64,000 nt of DNA from Agapetus fuscipes (GCA_951799405.1 OX637346.1:8455215-8519214), one strand, 5' to 3'; numbered from the stretch's first letter, positions 1-11,565 are shown. The notes: generated from the sequence alone by a model not told the origin. Numbers and translations are program-made.

Positions 1-178
1 CAATAGGGCTAAACGATGCTATATAAAATCAGCCAATCAGTCTTATTGTTAAAACATTAGTACAATTAATTATAAACTTCATGTATGTACACTAGAACAG
101 GAGGATAAATCACACTTCTGTGAATTTTTAAAACTATCATTCCCAAATAATAATTGCTTTTTAAAAAAATATTTTCAG

Positions 179-424
179 GTCCATCTCCTTCCTTCTCAGA
201 CCAGATGAACAACTTGAAGTTCTCCCCCGAGCGCCTCGTCCACTCTGACAATGAGTTGGCCTCCCAGCTGACCCTCAGTGACTCTGATGAGCCATCTAGT
301 AGCAGGCGCTCCCGAAACTGCAACGTGGACAGAATGAACATATTACCAGAGAGAAATTACAAATATGGGAATACTTCCAATATCAATCGCACATCTTCCA
401 ACAATAATGGTGCTTATGTGATAG
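179..424 (+). CDS. PDZ-protein gene, antepenultimate coding exon (gene 5' end off window)
   Basis: Internal coding exon of about 82 codons. It begins after a TTTTCAG acceptor ending at 178 and stops at an ATAG|GTAAAA donor at 425. It enters with two bases of a split codon and leaves with one, so both flanking introns are phase 1. The peptide is hydrophilic and rich in Ser, Asn and Asp (for example a SDSDEPSSSRRSR stretch), so it is probably a disordered linker before the PDZ domain. The frame joins cleanly to the exon at 688 through a GAA codon. No domain is recognised here, and the start of the protein lies upstream of base 1. The reverse-strand open frame across this region is a shadow. Confidence 0.72.
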
Positions 425-687
425 GTAAAAAAATGTGTTTGTTTTTAAATCTTGATCGCTTCCTGTAATAAGCACTCCTCATCCAAGCAGTTGACTATTT
501 GAAGAACCTGTGTTGGATCTGTCTTCACCTCATCCTCCCACATCAATCGGGGCCTCCCTCTTGTTTCCTTTTATCTAGTTACTGTCTAGTTACTACTTAT
601 GTTGTTATAATTTTTGTATTGAACAGGGTATTTTTGTGTACAGTTTTTCCGAAACATAGTTAACATTGTATGTTTTTGTTCTTACAG

Positions 688-876
688 AATCTCCACAAAT
701 GAACAATAATACTTTTCTCTACCATCCACACAACGATGAAACATTCCTGAACTCTTCCATTCACGACAGGTTGAACTCTCTTGGTTGTGTTCAATCAGAA
801 AGGTGTTTTAGAACTGTGACATTAATAAGGGGAAGCAATGGCGCTCTTGGTATGCAGGTGGCTGAAGGATCTGATG
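688..876 (+). CDS. PDZ-protein gene, exon with first part of the PDZ domain
   Basis: Starts after a TTCTTACAG acceptor and ends at a GATG|GTAAAA donor (877), again phase 1. The first 40 residues are a linker. From FRTVTLIRGSNGALGMQV onward it reads as strand A, the carboxylate-binding loop (GALGM, in place of the classic GLGF) and strand B of a PDZ domain. The intron at 877-956 is only 80 bases and cuts the domain after AEGSDG. PDZ domains bind C-terminal tails of partner proteins, usually as scaffolds at membranes or junctions. Which partner applies here cannot be seen. Confidence 0.8.
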
Positions 877-956
877 GTAAAAAATATCACTAAAACAATA
901 AAATATTTAATGTAAATGTTTTTTGTTTTGGTACTGACATATTTTTATATTTTCAG

Positions 957-2035
957 GTAATGTTTATGTGAAATCCATTACCCCGGGTGGTCCTGCATCT
1001 ACCGTGAAGCATATATATCCTGGAGATCAGATTATATCTGTGAATGGACAAACACTGTTGAATTTGAGCTACAGCAAGGCTTTGGGAATGCTTCAGAGTG
1101 CTCCAGAAGAAGTTGAAATAATACTGTTGCAGTCTGTTCCAGTGGATGAAGTAAACCGCCGAAAGAGTCTCTCGCAGACATTACATAAAGAATTGTTCAG
1201 GAAAAATTCTCTGTCTTCAGGCTTGAGCAGCAGCAACATTGTTGCTAAACTGTTGAATGGAAACACATTTTCCAAACTATCACTGTATAATGACTCCAAT
1301 ACGGAAGCTTCTGCAAAACAAGGAGATGTAAGTCAGAAACAGAGAACTGTTGATAAACCAGCTCAAGTAGCCAATGACTCTAATAATGAGTTGTTGAATG
1401 TGGAAGCACTCAAGACAATAAATGTATTATTAGCACTTACTCGTAATATTGAAAGAAAAACTAGCTTAAGGAGTGTTGCCGTGGGCGACGCTGTAGAAAC
1501 AACTAGTAAGGCTTTAGATAATAGTTTTGATCATTTTGATACGTACCAGTATTCCTCCTCAACTGAGAGCACACCATCAAAGAAACACAACAGATACAAG
1601 CACAACTCATTCAGTATGTCACAGGAGCATAAGAACTACAAGCGCAGGCCTTTAAGCGTCCACATCCCAGCAGATGTCGACCTGTTTGATACATTAGACT
1701 CATCCTGCAATGCCCTGGATGATAGTTTTAGTTTCCGCACAAGATCATGTGATAATATTACAGTATTGAAAGCAAATACCAGTGGCTTGACTAACGCCAA
1801 CTCCTTGAACCAATTGAAATTAACACCAGTGAAGAACGCCCTGCCCATATCCATTGAAAATGAGAAAGTCAATCCTACATTTGGTCGGAAGTGGGGAGGC
1901 CATGTTAGATATCCAGTTACTCCATCTAAGCTGGCAGCTGGCAGCATGAACAAGACAGCCGAGTCTCCCAACATCAGCTCTGCACAGTTTGTGTATGGCC
2001 GCTCCACATCTGACGATGAACAAATTTTTATTTAG
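957..2035 (+). CDS. PDZ-protein gene, last coding exon: rest of PDZ domain and long C-terminal tail
   Basis: Follows a TATTTTCAG acceptor; the split glycine codon (G|GT) keeps the frame. The first ~60 residues complete the PDZ fold: NVYVKSITPGGPAS, then the YPGDQIISVNGQTL turn, then the helix SYSKALGMLQSA, then EVEIILLQS. The first helix position that is His in class I PDZ domains aligns with Tyr here. The remaining ~290 residues are Ser/Asn/Lys-rich and probably disordered, with several arginine-serine patches. The stop is TAG at 2033. In-window protein is about 503 residues. The last residues, EQIFI, fit a hydrophobic (class II type) PDZ ligand. I do not recognise the orthologue, so no symbol is given. 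Confidence 0.85.
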
Positions 2036-2970
2036 ACAAGTATTAGTCGGTTATAAATTCATCAAGAATATATATTTTGATTGTAAATGAAAATGTTGTA
2101 ATACTTTTTATACATTAAATTGCTTGCAATGTGATACTTAAATGATATTAGTAAGTAGTTTAGTGTAAATTTTGGCCTAAAGTAATATTTGACAGCAGAA
2201 GCTTCAGAATAGTAGAAGTATTTTCAGAAAGCGGGTTTCGTATTTAGAACCTTTTTCAATTGTTTGTGATTATTTTTACCTCCTTTGTACTAAATGAACA
2301 TAAAAATTGTAGTTAGATTAGTTTACCAACCGAGCTAATGTTGTCAGGACGTGACAATACAAGGACCAAGCGCATTTAACTTGCAGTCAGCCATTGGTCT
2401 GTCAAAATGGTTAAAAATAAGTGAGGGTACTATTCTGTTCAGTGTAATAACAATAACTGAGAGCTTCCTAGTATTTCTCTAAAATGTCTCAAGTGCCAAT
2501 AATAAGTAACATGAGTGTTTAATATTTTTAATGTCTGATAAGTTATACCTTAAAATGATGTGTTATCATAGTATATGTATTCAAGTATTACCTTGTGTTA
2601 CATTGTTTAGGAGTAAGATTCTCAATAAGATGTTTCATCATGAACTTACATAAGTAATCATAGTATAAAATAATGTGTTGATGCCCCGCCATTGCAAATA
2701 AGTACTTAAAAATGTATGAAAGATACAACAACACACCTAGTGGGTGATTTAGTTTTCATACATTTTTTTATTGTATTGCCGCAATAGAGAGGAAAGGAGA
2801 TCAAAGTCAGTAGTATACGTAGATTAAATAAGCAAAATAATTTTCTATATTGGTGCAAGGATATTGATGAATGTACCTAAATGACTTTTAAGAGAGGGCC
2901 CTGCTATGATTATCGAGGCTACTTAAATTAATTGACATAATTTGGTTTTTATTAAACAAAACCCTCCTTA
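2036..2970 (+). other. Candidate 3' UTR and downstream flank of the PDZ gene
   Basis: No coding potential seen. An ATTAAA at 2114-2119 is the nearest candidate poly(A) signal. Stronger AATAAA hexamers occur much later (5357, 5448, 6535), so the true transcript end is not settled. Confidence 0.4.
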
Positions 2971-3763
2971 TGCCCGCTTTCCACTGCGAGCGGAGCGGAC
3001 TCCGTACGGACTCCGCTCGACTAGCAACAGTAAATTTCATAGAAGTGCTTCCACCGACAGCGAGTCAGCGGAGCGGACTGAGCGAGTACAAAGAGTTACA
3101 AAAGTGGTCGCAGAGTTGAGCGAGTTTCCAGCGGACTCCGTACGGACTCCGCTCGACTAGCAACAGTAAATTTCATAGAAGTGCTTCCACCGACAGCGGA
3201 GTGAGCGGAGCGGACTGAGCGAGTAAAAATGGGTCCGCTGTGTCATGGTCTCGGCCGCTAGTTTTCAACTGACTCCGCTCCCCCGTGCCCCCCGCGCCAA
3301 CCCGCGCAGTTGCGTGACAGCGATAAAACACATCATACATGATTTACAAAAACACATCATACATTATTTTATAAATTTGAAAATATTAAAATGTGTGTTT
3401 TATTTCAAACATCTACTTTTTATGTATTAAAGCAAAATAATACATTACATTTTATTTTTCGAAACAAAAAAAAACTTTTTTATTAATAATTAAAACGTTT
3501 GATCTGGGCATAGGCTGCAACGAGCTGTCACACACTAGTTGGCTCCGCTAAGCCAGCTGTAGATGGAAGGCTAACAACTCTTTCATCTGACTCATCTCAT
3601 TTCCCGCCTAGCTCACTCCGCCGAGCTCGTTGGCTGTGGAAGGCAAATACCATTATTTTTTAAAACTCTTTCGCAATGGAAGGCCAAAACTATTTCACTA
3701 CGCTCCGCTCAGCTATTTCCCGCTCCCGCTCAGCTATTTCCCGCTCGCAGTGGAAAGCGGGCA
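2971..3763. mobile_element. GC-rich TIR element, possibly PIF/Harbinger-like MITE
   Basis: Ends are a perfect 23-bp inverted repeat: 2971-2993 begins TGCCCGCTTTCCACTGCGAG and 3741-3763 is its reverse complement. Flanking bases TTA and TTC could be a decayed 3-bp target duplication of the PIF/Harbinger kind. The inside is rich in GCGGAGCGGACT-type words near both ends and holds a 68-bp direct duplication (2995-3062 and 3131-3198). No transposase frame is seen, so it is non-autonomous. Family is inferred from the style of the ends. Confidence 0.7.
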
Positions 3764-4456
3764 TTCATCTCAAACAGGACATGGCTGATACCATTTCTTA
3801 CAAACACAAGTAACACAACACAGCTAACTTCAAGGTGAACTGTCAAAAATGATCTTTTACAAAATAGCGCCAAAAGTTTCTTGACACATTTATTAATATC
3901 CATGTAGGTATGTCTATACAGTAAGCCAATATTGTGAAATTATTACAAGAATTTTACTTACATTTACCACATGATACTCAACGAGATATCAATAATGTAA
4001 CTTTAATCATATTCATACATTTTCCAAGATTTCAATCAGACTGAGAAAAATACATTGATTGAACAAAAAACAAGGAATGAAAGGTCAATATTATCTATTA
4101 GATTCTTGTCACACGTATAAGTGATATTTTTTCAATGTTTTGCTTCAATGCATATCAAAACCAAAAGAATATCTACCTACACAAATTTCCACAGGTCTTA
4201 TGACAAAATATGGCACATGTTATGAGATTTTCAAAAACTTGTTCCATTTGACATAGCAGTGTGGCCAACTGGCCCTAATAAAATGAAAACATAATACCTA
4301 CTTTTTATAATATTATAAGTTCCTACTTCTTCTTTTTCCTTTGTATTCAGTCTGGAGAAATCTTATATTTCATTACTTTGTTACCAAGCAATAGAATTAA
4401 AATAAATAAGTTGCATTGAACAAATGGCGGCAATCAAAGTTTTTTTTTTAAATAAG
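3764..4456. other. AT-rich non-coding stretch
   Basis: No ORF, RNA or repeat that I could identify. Confidence 0.5.
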
Positions 4457-4715
4457 TTCCTAGACTAATCGGTTGGTATGAGGCTGACCCCCAATACTGT
4501 AAAAAAAATGTTCTTTTTTTCCAATGCCTCCCCGGTTACAGGGAAAGGCGACTGGAGTTGCAAAAGTTATATTCATCCAAAGTTTGGTTTATTTTGTATA
4601 TACGCATACAGCATGTGTAAGCGCGAACCTACATGTGCCTGCTTTTGGACATGCATTAAATATGAGCCTTTAATGTAAATATATAATATAACTTGTAACT
4701 TAATTATTGATTGTA
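4457..4715 (+). repeat. Repeat A copy
   Basis: Diverged full-length copy. It starts TTCCTAGACTAATCGGTTGG and carries the internal GGCTGACC, CATGTGTAAGCGCGAAC and CATGCATTAAATATGAGCC blocks of the family (described at 14275). Confidence 0.7.
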
Positions 4716-6751
4716 AAGATAAATATGGAAACACCGAGGATACCATTTATTTTCAAGTCATCTGATTGTTAAAAAAATCTTGATAGTCGCCTTTAGTTCT
4801 ATCCAACTGGAACTTCACATTCTCATATTTTTAAGTTAGAGTAGATTTCATATTGTACTTAATGTAGTTTATTATTAATACAAGTACTTAACAAAAGTTA
4901 ATGGCTATTTACGACCAGATCAATGATAACATGAATACCTAATACCAACAAAGGTTCAGATTATGAATGTAAAATTCATTTTTTATTAAAATTAAGGTAC
5001 AATAATGATTATTAAAGTAGGTAAGTAAGATTGTTATTGATTGCCAGTTTATTTTTTGCTTATTATTTTGAGTCAACGCAAATGACAAACAAAGAAACCT
5101 GCCAATGCTCGCTAACTAATATTTTGTTATTAGTTACCAAGGACACTATCACATAGACCTGTGATGTTTCCCCGCTAAGAAAACTATCAAATTTGGAACT
5201 TTTGCTCAACTTCATTCTATTGTCCATTCTTAATTTTTCCCCAATCACGAAAATTAAATAACTCTTTTAATTTATAGGCAGAAGAAAAAAATATGATTGC
5301 TAATGGCAAGGTTTTGGTACATTTACTTCTGCCTTATTTTGTAACTTTACAATCCAAATAAAGTTACCCAAATTACTTTTTTTAATACAGTTATACTAAT
5401 ATTCAGATTCCCAATATGGTATTTACTGTATTGAATACTTTTTAAGGAATAAAGTTATAAATTTTGTAAGCTAATATTAAGTAGGTTTTGTTTTCAGTAT
5501 GCTTATGATAGTTTTTAATGTTGTGCAATAATAATAATGTTAATTTTTACAAAGTCAATAATTTTATATTTGGTGTCTGTAGAAAAGGAGCGATAATTTT
5601 TCAAAATCTTCAAAATATATACAAACAAATTCAAAATATTGCTTTGCACAAGTCTTTGTGAAATTTATGTCATTTTGTTAAGCCCTACTTCAAATACCGC
5701 CAACTCGGACTGATGCAAGCAAACTTATTTTGATATAGCCCACCTACCTACAATTTATTATGAAACTTTTCGATATCTTCCATTCTTTCTAAACTACATT
5801 CAGGAGACTTGTCCAAATGATTGGGTAGCTATTGTTATAATTATATGAAGATTAGGTACATATTGTATGATTCAACCAATAAAATGATGGGAGTCTATAC
5901 ATTAGAAATAGACAACAAAAATTGTCATGTCACACAATCTGATTTCTAGGGAAGACGCTAAAATAGACTTTGTTATTGATTGCTACGGACCCTAGTTACA
6001 TTGGTCCGCTGTGAAAAATCTATTTGGGATCATATATTCTGAAAAATTTTGGATTTCATTTTGGCCAAAATGTAGGTACAATTTCATACAGACTATGTCA
6101 CTATAGTAATTTGATGAATATTATCGCTTCAATGAAATTACCAGTTTAATATTATTTGCATTATAATTAAGAGGCTTCATCATTTTTTAAGGTTTTGAAG
6201 CAGTGTTGCCAGGATCAGTAAAATTATTCCAACATTTTTTATGGCTATTTAAAAATTAAGAAATGATAATGGTAACATTAAATTTTGAATAAGACTGAGC
6301 ATGGCATTATTAAGGAGTGTTAAAATTATGAACATAGTTCTATCATAATTTTGGCTACATATAAGTAAAAACCTTAATTAAAACAATAATGCTTTCCTCA
6401 TAATGATTACCCATGGTGTAATGTGTCAACATTATTTGTTTGATAAGCGATTAGAAATATAGGATTAGCTATAAAATCATACATTATAGTTGTTAATACT
6501 TATGTATGTAATATTACAATGTTTATTATATGAAAATAAATCTTTTGAGTAAGGATATTATGTTTTTTTTATTTTGTCATTAATATTTTCCATATTTTGT
6601 TCACCTGTTTTTTGGAGTTGAGCTGGAAAATTATTATATTTCTGAAAGAACAGATTCCAATATTTTCAGTATGCAAGGAATGAAAATATTGTTCTCAATC
6701 TATTGAAAAATTCCGCGGTCTGTGAGTATTGGCGAAACTTATAGAAAAAGG
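4716..6751. other. AT-rich non-coding stretch with scattered poly(A) hexamers
   Basis: Only short chance ORFs. AATAAA occurs at 5357-5362, 5448-5453 and 6535-6540. The last is followed by T- and GT-rich sequence and could mark the far end of a very long 3' UTR of the PDZ gene, but nothing proves it. Confidence 0.35.
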
Positions 6752-7005
6752 TACAACGAGGAGCTACATAACATCCATAAGGCTTCCAGATCTCTGTAAA
6801 TGCATCTTGAATCTTTACAAACTTTGCCAAAAAGGATTCCTGAAGGGCATTCTGGTGGAATAAGAAAAGTTGGCAGATCTAGACTGAGATGGGAGGGGGA
6901 AGTGAAGAATGACACCATCCTAGCTGCTACTAAATTGGTGACAAATTGGAAGATCACAGCCAGGTATGGATTAAGACCACTGGGGGCCCTGGTGCGGGGA
7001 AATTC
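6752..7005 (+). pseudogene. LINE C-terminal fragment (decayed)
   Basis: Reads YNEELHNIHKASRSL, one stop, then about 60 residues including KRIPEGHSGGIRKVGRSRLRW. The pattern 'PK+xxEGxxxGxRxxGRxRLRW' is the usual tail after the reverse transcriptase in many insect non-LTR elements. The reverse transcriptase itself is missing, so this is a 5'-truncated dead copy lying between the two host genes. Confidence 0.65.
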
Positions 7006-7260
7006 AGGAGTCCCCAATCCTCTATCCCCTCCCACCAACACCTCCCCGCACCTACCAAAAAATGTAGGTATACTTTACTCATTTTTTTTAATTTGGATCC
7101 CATTTTTAGTAAATAAGTGTTTCATAAAAAACGGCTCTCCTGTCTTTTATCCCAATAATTATTCAACTAGAGATTTAGATATGTAGAGGTGTAAACGGCT
7201 TTAAATGCATTTAGATGACAGCTAAATGAGGGCGCTGTAACGACTTTAGGGCCTTCAAAC

Positions 7261-8005
7261 ACGAGACGTTCGCGCCAGTAGGCTCTTGGCTGGGGAACCG
7301 GAAATACATGAATGGTGGTAAATTTAAATTGGCTGCAAGGCGGTAAATTTAAATTGGGTGCAGTTTGAAAATATTATTCTGAATATTCAAATCATGATAT
7401 TATATAGCCGTTATTATAATGGCGGTAAATTTAAATTTGTGGCAGTTTGAAAATATAAATCTTAGTATTAAAATTATGTTATTAGGTATTATTGCAAAAA
7501 CGAGACGTTCGCGCCAGTAGGCTCTTGGCTGGGGAACCGGAAATACATGAATGGTGGTAAATTTAAATTGGCTGCAAGGCGGTAAATTTAAATTGGGTGC
7601 AGTTTGAAAATATTATTCTGAATATTCAAATCATGATATTATATAGCCGTTATTATAATGGCGGTAAATTTAAATTTGTGGCAGTTTGAAAATATAAATC
7701 TTAGTATTAAAATTATGTTATTAGGTATTATTGCAAAAATGTCTTTCAAATTTACATTAAATTAAAATTTATTTTCACTAAATTTTGTATTTTTAGTTAG
7801 GCTTTTGGCTGGGGAACCGGAAATATATAAATGGTGGTAAATTTAAATTGGCTGCAGTTTGAAAATATTAATCTGAGTATTACAATCATGTTATTATATA
7901 GCCTTTATTATAATGGCAGCAAATTTAAATTTGTGGCAGTTTGAAAATATAAATCTTAGTATTAAAATTATGACATTAGGTATTATTGCAAAAATGTCTT
8001 TAAAA
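7261..8005 (+). repeat. Tandem array of ~239-bp transposon-end units
   Basis: Two near-identical head-to-tail units, 7261-7499 and 7500-7738, are followed by a diverged unit at 7799-8005 that lacks the outermost ~40 bases. Each contains GGTAAATTTAAATT words and the block GGCTGGGGAACCGGAAATA. Confidence 0.85.
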
Positions 8006-8602
8006 TTTTAAATTAAATTGATTTTTTTTGTAATAGATATAGTATTTTTTTAGCTATTAAATATATATCACTATTGTGAGTAAATGGATGTGTGTGTGAG
8101 TTTCTGCAATCTATTTATTGTAAAGGTAAATGTGCACAACTATTTTTACCTATTTGTATCTTATTTATTACTTTACTTATTTTTTTGAGTGAAACTAATT
8201 TTATTATTTTAGAACCTTGGTATCTTTTAATGTCAACATGTAATTGGAGCAATACGTAATTTTATGTATTTTCATATTGTTTTATATTCTGAAGTATCCT
8301 ATTTATTATTGTATTGTTCTAAATAAATAAATGAAAATGTGATTATATGGCCCATATATAACGGCGGCAAATTTAAATTCAAAATATAAATCAGTTATCT
8401 TTAAATTTTAGTATTATAATCCCGTGATTCAATAGCCCTTATTTTAAAAGTTAAACTTAAGCGTGTCGTATTTTTAATTAATATTAATTTTACAAGTGTA
8501 TGTGGTCACTGTCATAATATTGTTTGTTAGGTGCGTGCAGTTTTTTTTGTTTTGAGTGTCAGCCGCTGAGCTTGAGATAATATATAATAATTTGTTTGTT
8601 AA

Positions 8603-8758
8603 CTGGAATCTTTGACAAGGAGGAAAATATTATTTGCGTGGAGTCAGGAGTGTAATACAAAATTTACCTTAAAAAAGAATCTCTATGCCCACAAACGAAG
8701 TAAGCACGACAAGGATCCAGTTGCACATAAACCTAAAACGATAAAAAAAAGTGCGTAA
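8603..8758 (+). pseudogene. C2H2 zinc-finger-like relic inside the transposon
   Basis: A 51-codon open frame without ATG. The stretch CNTKFTLKKNLYAHKRSKH fits the second half of a C2H2 finger (C-x3-F-x5-L-x2-H-x4-H). The expected first cysteine is replaced (FAWSQEC precedes it). The frame stops at TAA 8756, but GCGTAAGA there also makes a good splice donor at 8756. It could be an old transposase exon or captured host sequence; too short to tell. Confidence 0.4.
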
Positions 8759-8876
8759 GACATGTGGAGTACATTTCGCGAAGATGGCAAATTATTATCG
8801 TCATGTAAATAATTATGTACTTATCATGGAACACCGGCTACCAAGAGGAATAATAGAATTATACGTTCGTTTGACA

Positions 8877-9095
8877 TTTTGACAATTAGGTATATTAATT
8901 TTTTTTAAACTGAAAATTTTAAAACTTAATTTGAATCGGATATTTACGAATCGTTTGGTGAGAACTTACATTATTCTCTACGTTTCGTCAGCGACGTCGC
9001 CGTCGCTGACGAAAACGGTTCGTAAATATCCGATTCAAATTAAGTTTTAAAATTTTCAGTTTTAAAAAAAATTAATATAATTGTCAAAATAATAG
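8877..9095. repeat. Fold-back insert with ~85-bp arms
   Basis: Left arm about 8877-8968 and right arm about 9005-9095 are near-perfect reverse complements. The centre is itself palindromic (TTTCGTCAGCGAC / GTCGCTGACGAAA). Probably a small MITE inserted in the larger element. Confidence 0.75.
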
Positions 9096-9940
9096 AATTG
9101 TTTGTCCGATTGAACTTTGCGACGTGTCTTTTTTTAATTATCAATCCCTGAGAATTCATTTGACAGAAAAACACAATATAGAGTTGGAGTTGAACAAGTT
9201 AAAGTTTCAATGTTTTTCAGGTACTTGAAATTTTATACAAATACTTGTCTTAGAATGTTTTCTTATATATTGTACAAAATCAAACAAATAACTACAGTGC
9301 CCATTCTTACAAACCAGTAAGAAAATATGAAATTTAGTATTACACTCCTCTGAAATGTTTTTCTACAAGTCACCAACTGAATTAAATAATTCAATAGGTA
9401 CGCAAACATTACACTTATATCATGTTTTTGTGTAAAGTGAGGTAAGGATAAACTTGTCAATTATTTATGTCACTTTCCCAAAGTTTTGTGCTCTTAATTG
9501 TGTGCTTAGATAATAGATATAAAATGTTACGATTCACAAGATTTTCATAATTAAATTTGAAAGACATTTTTGCAATAATACCTAATAACATAATTTTAAT
9601 ACTAAGATTTATACTTTCAAACTGTCAAAAATTTAAATTTACCGCCATTATAATAACGGCTATATAATATCATGATTTCAATACTCAGAATAATATTTTC
9701 AAACTGCAGCCAATTTAAATTTACCGCCTTGCAGCCAATTTAAATTTACCACCATTCATGTATTTCCGGTTCCCCAGCCAAGAGCCTACTGGCGCGAACG
9801 TCTCGTCTTCAAACTGCTATAATCGGTATTTATTACTTTTTGTTCCGTCAAAACAATCTTTCAAAATTTATCAAAATTTATTTTGTTCTAAAAAAACTAG
9901 GGAAAAACAAAAAAAAACCGCAGTATTACCCTTGAGCGCT

Positions 9941-10290
9941 GGACATTTTGTCGATGGACATTTTGTCGCGTGGACATTTTGTCGCGTGGACATTTTGTCC
10001 GTGGACATTGTGTCGGTGGACATTCTGTCAGTGGACATTCTGTTGGGTGGACATTTTGTCGAGGGGACATTTTGTCTGTGGACATTCTATCGGTGGACAT
10101 TCTGTCGGTGGACATTTTGTCGGGTGAACATTTTGTCGGGGGGACATTTTGTCCGTGGACATTCTGTCGGCGGACAAAATGTCGGTGGGCATTCTATCGG
10201 TGGACATTTTATCGTGTGGAAATTTTGTCCGTGGACATTTTATCGTGTGAACATTTTGTCGGTGGACATTCTGTCAATGGACATTTTGTC
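9941..10290. repeat. Minisatellite, 23 units of 15-17 bp
   Basis: Unit GGACATTTTGTCGGT with C/T changes. One unit (GGACAAAATGTC, near 10170) is inverted. Each unit contains GACA-nnn-TGTC, so single strands can form small hairpins. Long open frames across it (GHFVGGHSV-type peptides) result from the repeat and are not genes. It begins 135 bp after the end of the 7261-9806 transposon. Confidence 0.9.
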
Positions 10291-10938
10291 GTGGAATCGA
10301 TCAGCGCCACGTCAGCGCTTCGGCAGTTATAGTTGAGAGGTTCAGTAAACTTGACGTTGTACCATCCCTATGGAGATTATTATATTATATGGTTCAATTC
10401 TTGGCTAAATTATTACGGGAATTTCACAATAGCGCCAGGAACGTTTTAGTTCCTTTCAATGAAAGCTTGAAAATTTTCAAAGAGCTTCCTGTGTACACTA
10501 TAAGATGTCGCTACTATTATTGTTCTTAGAACAAAATTCGATTATTATTTTTTTTAACACATTCAAAACACAGTTAAAAATAAATAACTCATTATTGCAT
10601 GGATATTTTTTCTACCTACCACATTGTTTCTGTATTTACGTAGAAAAAAAAACAAAACTGTGCCAGAAAATTATATTTTGGCACGTATCCGACATCAAAA
10701 AAAAACTCAGTAGGTAAAATTTTGGAATTTTGGCCACCCATGTATTTTATTTAGTATCAAAAATATGAAGAAAAAAAAATTGCACTCTTCATTGTGACTC
10801 ATTCTGCATCTAGAGTAAAAACTTTGAACACTTTTCACTAAGTAAGAAAGTCATCGAGAATTTTTTCAAAATTGGTATAAAAATGTTATGATTGTTCCAT
10901 GATTCTATTCTAAAATTCAAATTATGTTATCCATAAAT
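10291..10938. other. AT-rich non-coding stretch
   Basis: Homopolymer-rich; nothing recognised. Confidence 0.5.
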
Positions 10939-11544
10939 GAGGTGGTAAATATCATAACCCAGTATGTCCATCATAAATGAAAATGAGATAATGAGGAATT
11001 TTGTTATTACTTAATTATAGCCTAAAATATCCAAGTTTTATTATTTGTTTTGCTTCATCTTATCAAGTGTAACATTGTTTGTATTGATTTATAAATAAAA
11101 ATCAATCAATTAACTTAAAATCACTAAAAATAAAATGGACATACTGGACTTTGAAAAAAACCATGGCACTTACGACCTTTCATAAAAAATGTGTAGCTGG
11201 ACATACTTGGTTCTGATTTGAACTACTTCCAACAATACTGGACATACTTGATTCTGCTCTGAACTCATCTCAACAAAATATCTTTAATGGCCGCCATGAC
11301 AGTGATCTACTCAATGCTGATTGGTTGAAATGGACATACTGGGATTTGACACAAACCAAACGGTGGACATACATGGATTTGTTTAGTTTTTGATTTTTTA
11401 AACTATGTTTTCATAGTAAAATCAGTGACTTCCGAGAATTTGAAAAACACCATCAAAATGTACTCATCTTTTACTATAGACGTACATCCTTAACTCGATT
11501 TAGGTACATGGGTGGACATACATGGGTTTGATATGTACCACCTC
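10939..11544. mobile_element. 606-bp TIR element with dispersed TGGACATAC repeats
   Basis: The left end GAGGTGGTAAATATCATAAC and the right end (reverse complement GAGGTGGTACATATCAAACC) match at most positions. AAAT flanks both sides and may be the target duplication. TGGACATAC recurs at about 11132, 11198, 11243, 11329, 11363 and 11512, and inverted at 10962. Such sub-terminal direct repeats often are transposase binding sites. No coding sequence is present. Confidence 0.65.
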
Positions 11545-11565
11545 AAATAATTTGATTCATATTCA

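Larger units (their letters stand above)
7261..9806. mobile_element. 2.5-kb TIR transposon with 8-bp target duplication CTTCAAAC
   Basis: The left end reads ACGAGACGTTCGCGCCAGTA and the right end is its reverse complement. CTTCAAAC flanks both sides (7253-7260 and 9807-9814). The inverted ends run for more than 200 bp. The left end is tandemly duplicated (7261-7499 and 7500-7738 nearly identical), with a third, older copy at about 7799-8005 and a shorter one near 8345. Inside are a zinc-finger-like relic (8603-8758) and a palindromic insert (8877-9095). An 8-bp duplication fits hAT, P or Merlin, but the terminal bases are typical of none, so the superfamily is left open. Confidence 0.8.

Noticed and set aside
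1636..2023. Reverse-strand ORFs over the PDZ exon
   Set aside because: Shadows of the + strand exon; no features of their own.
7261..8005. LTR pair of a retrotransposon
   Set aside because: The direct copies are adjacent with no internal domain, and the matching far copy at 9535-9806 is inverted, so they are TIR units.
9941..10290. CRISPR-like array
   Set aside because: Units are contiguous with no unique spacers, and the genome is eukaryotic.
9758..10336. 192-residue open frame on the + strand
   Set aside because: It runs from the transposon end through the minisatellite; the peptide is only translated repeat units, with overlapping open frames on both strands.
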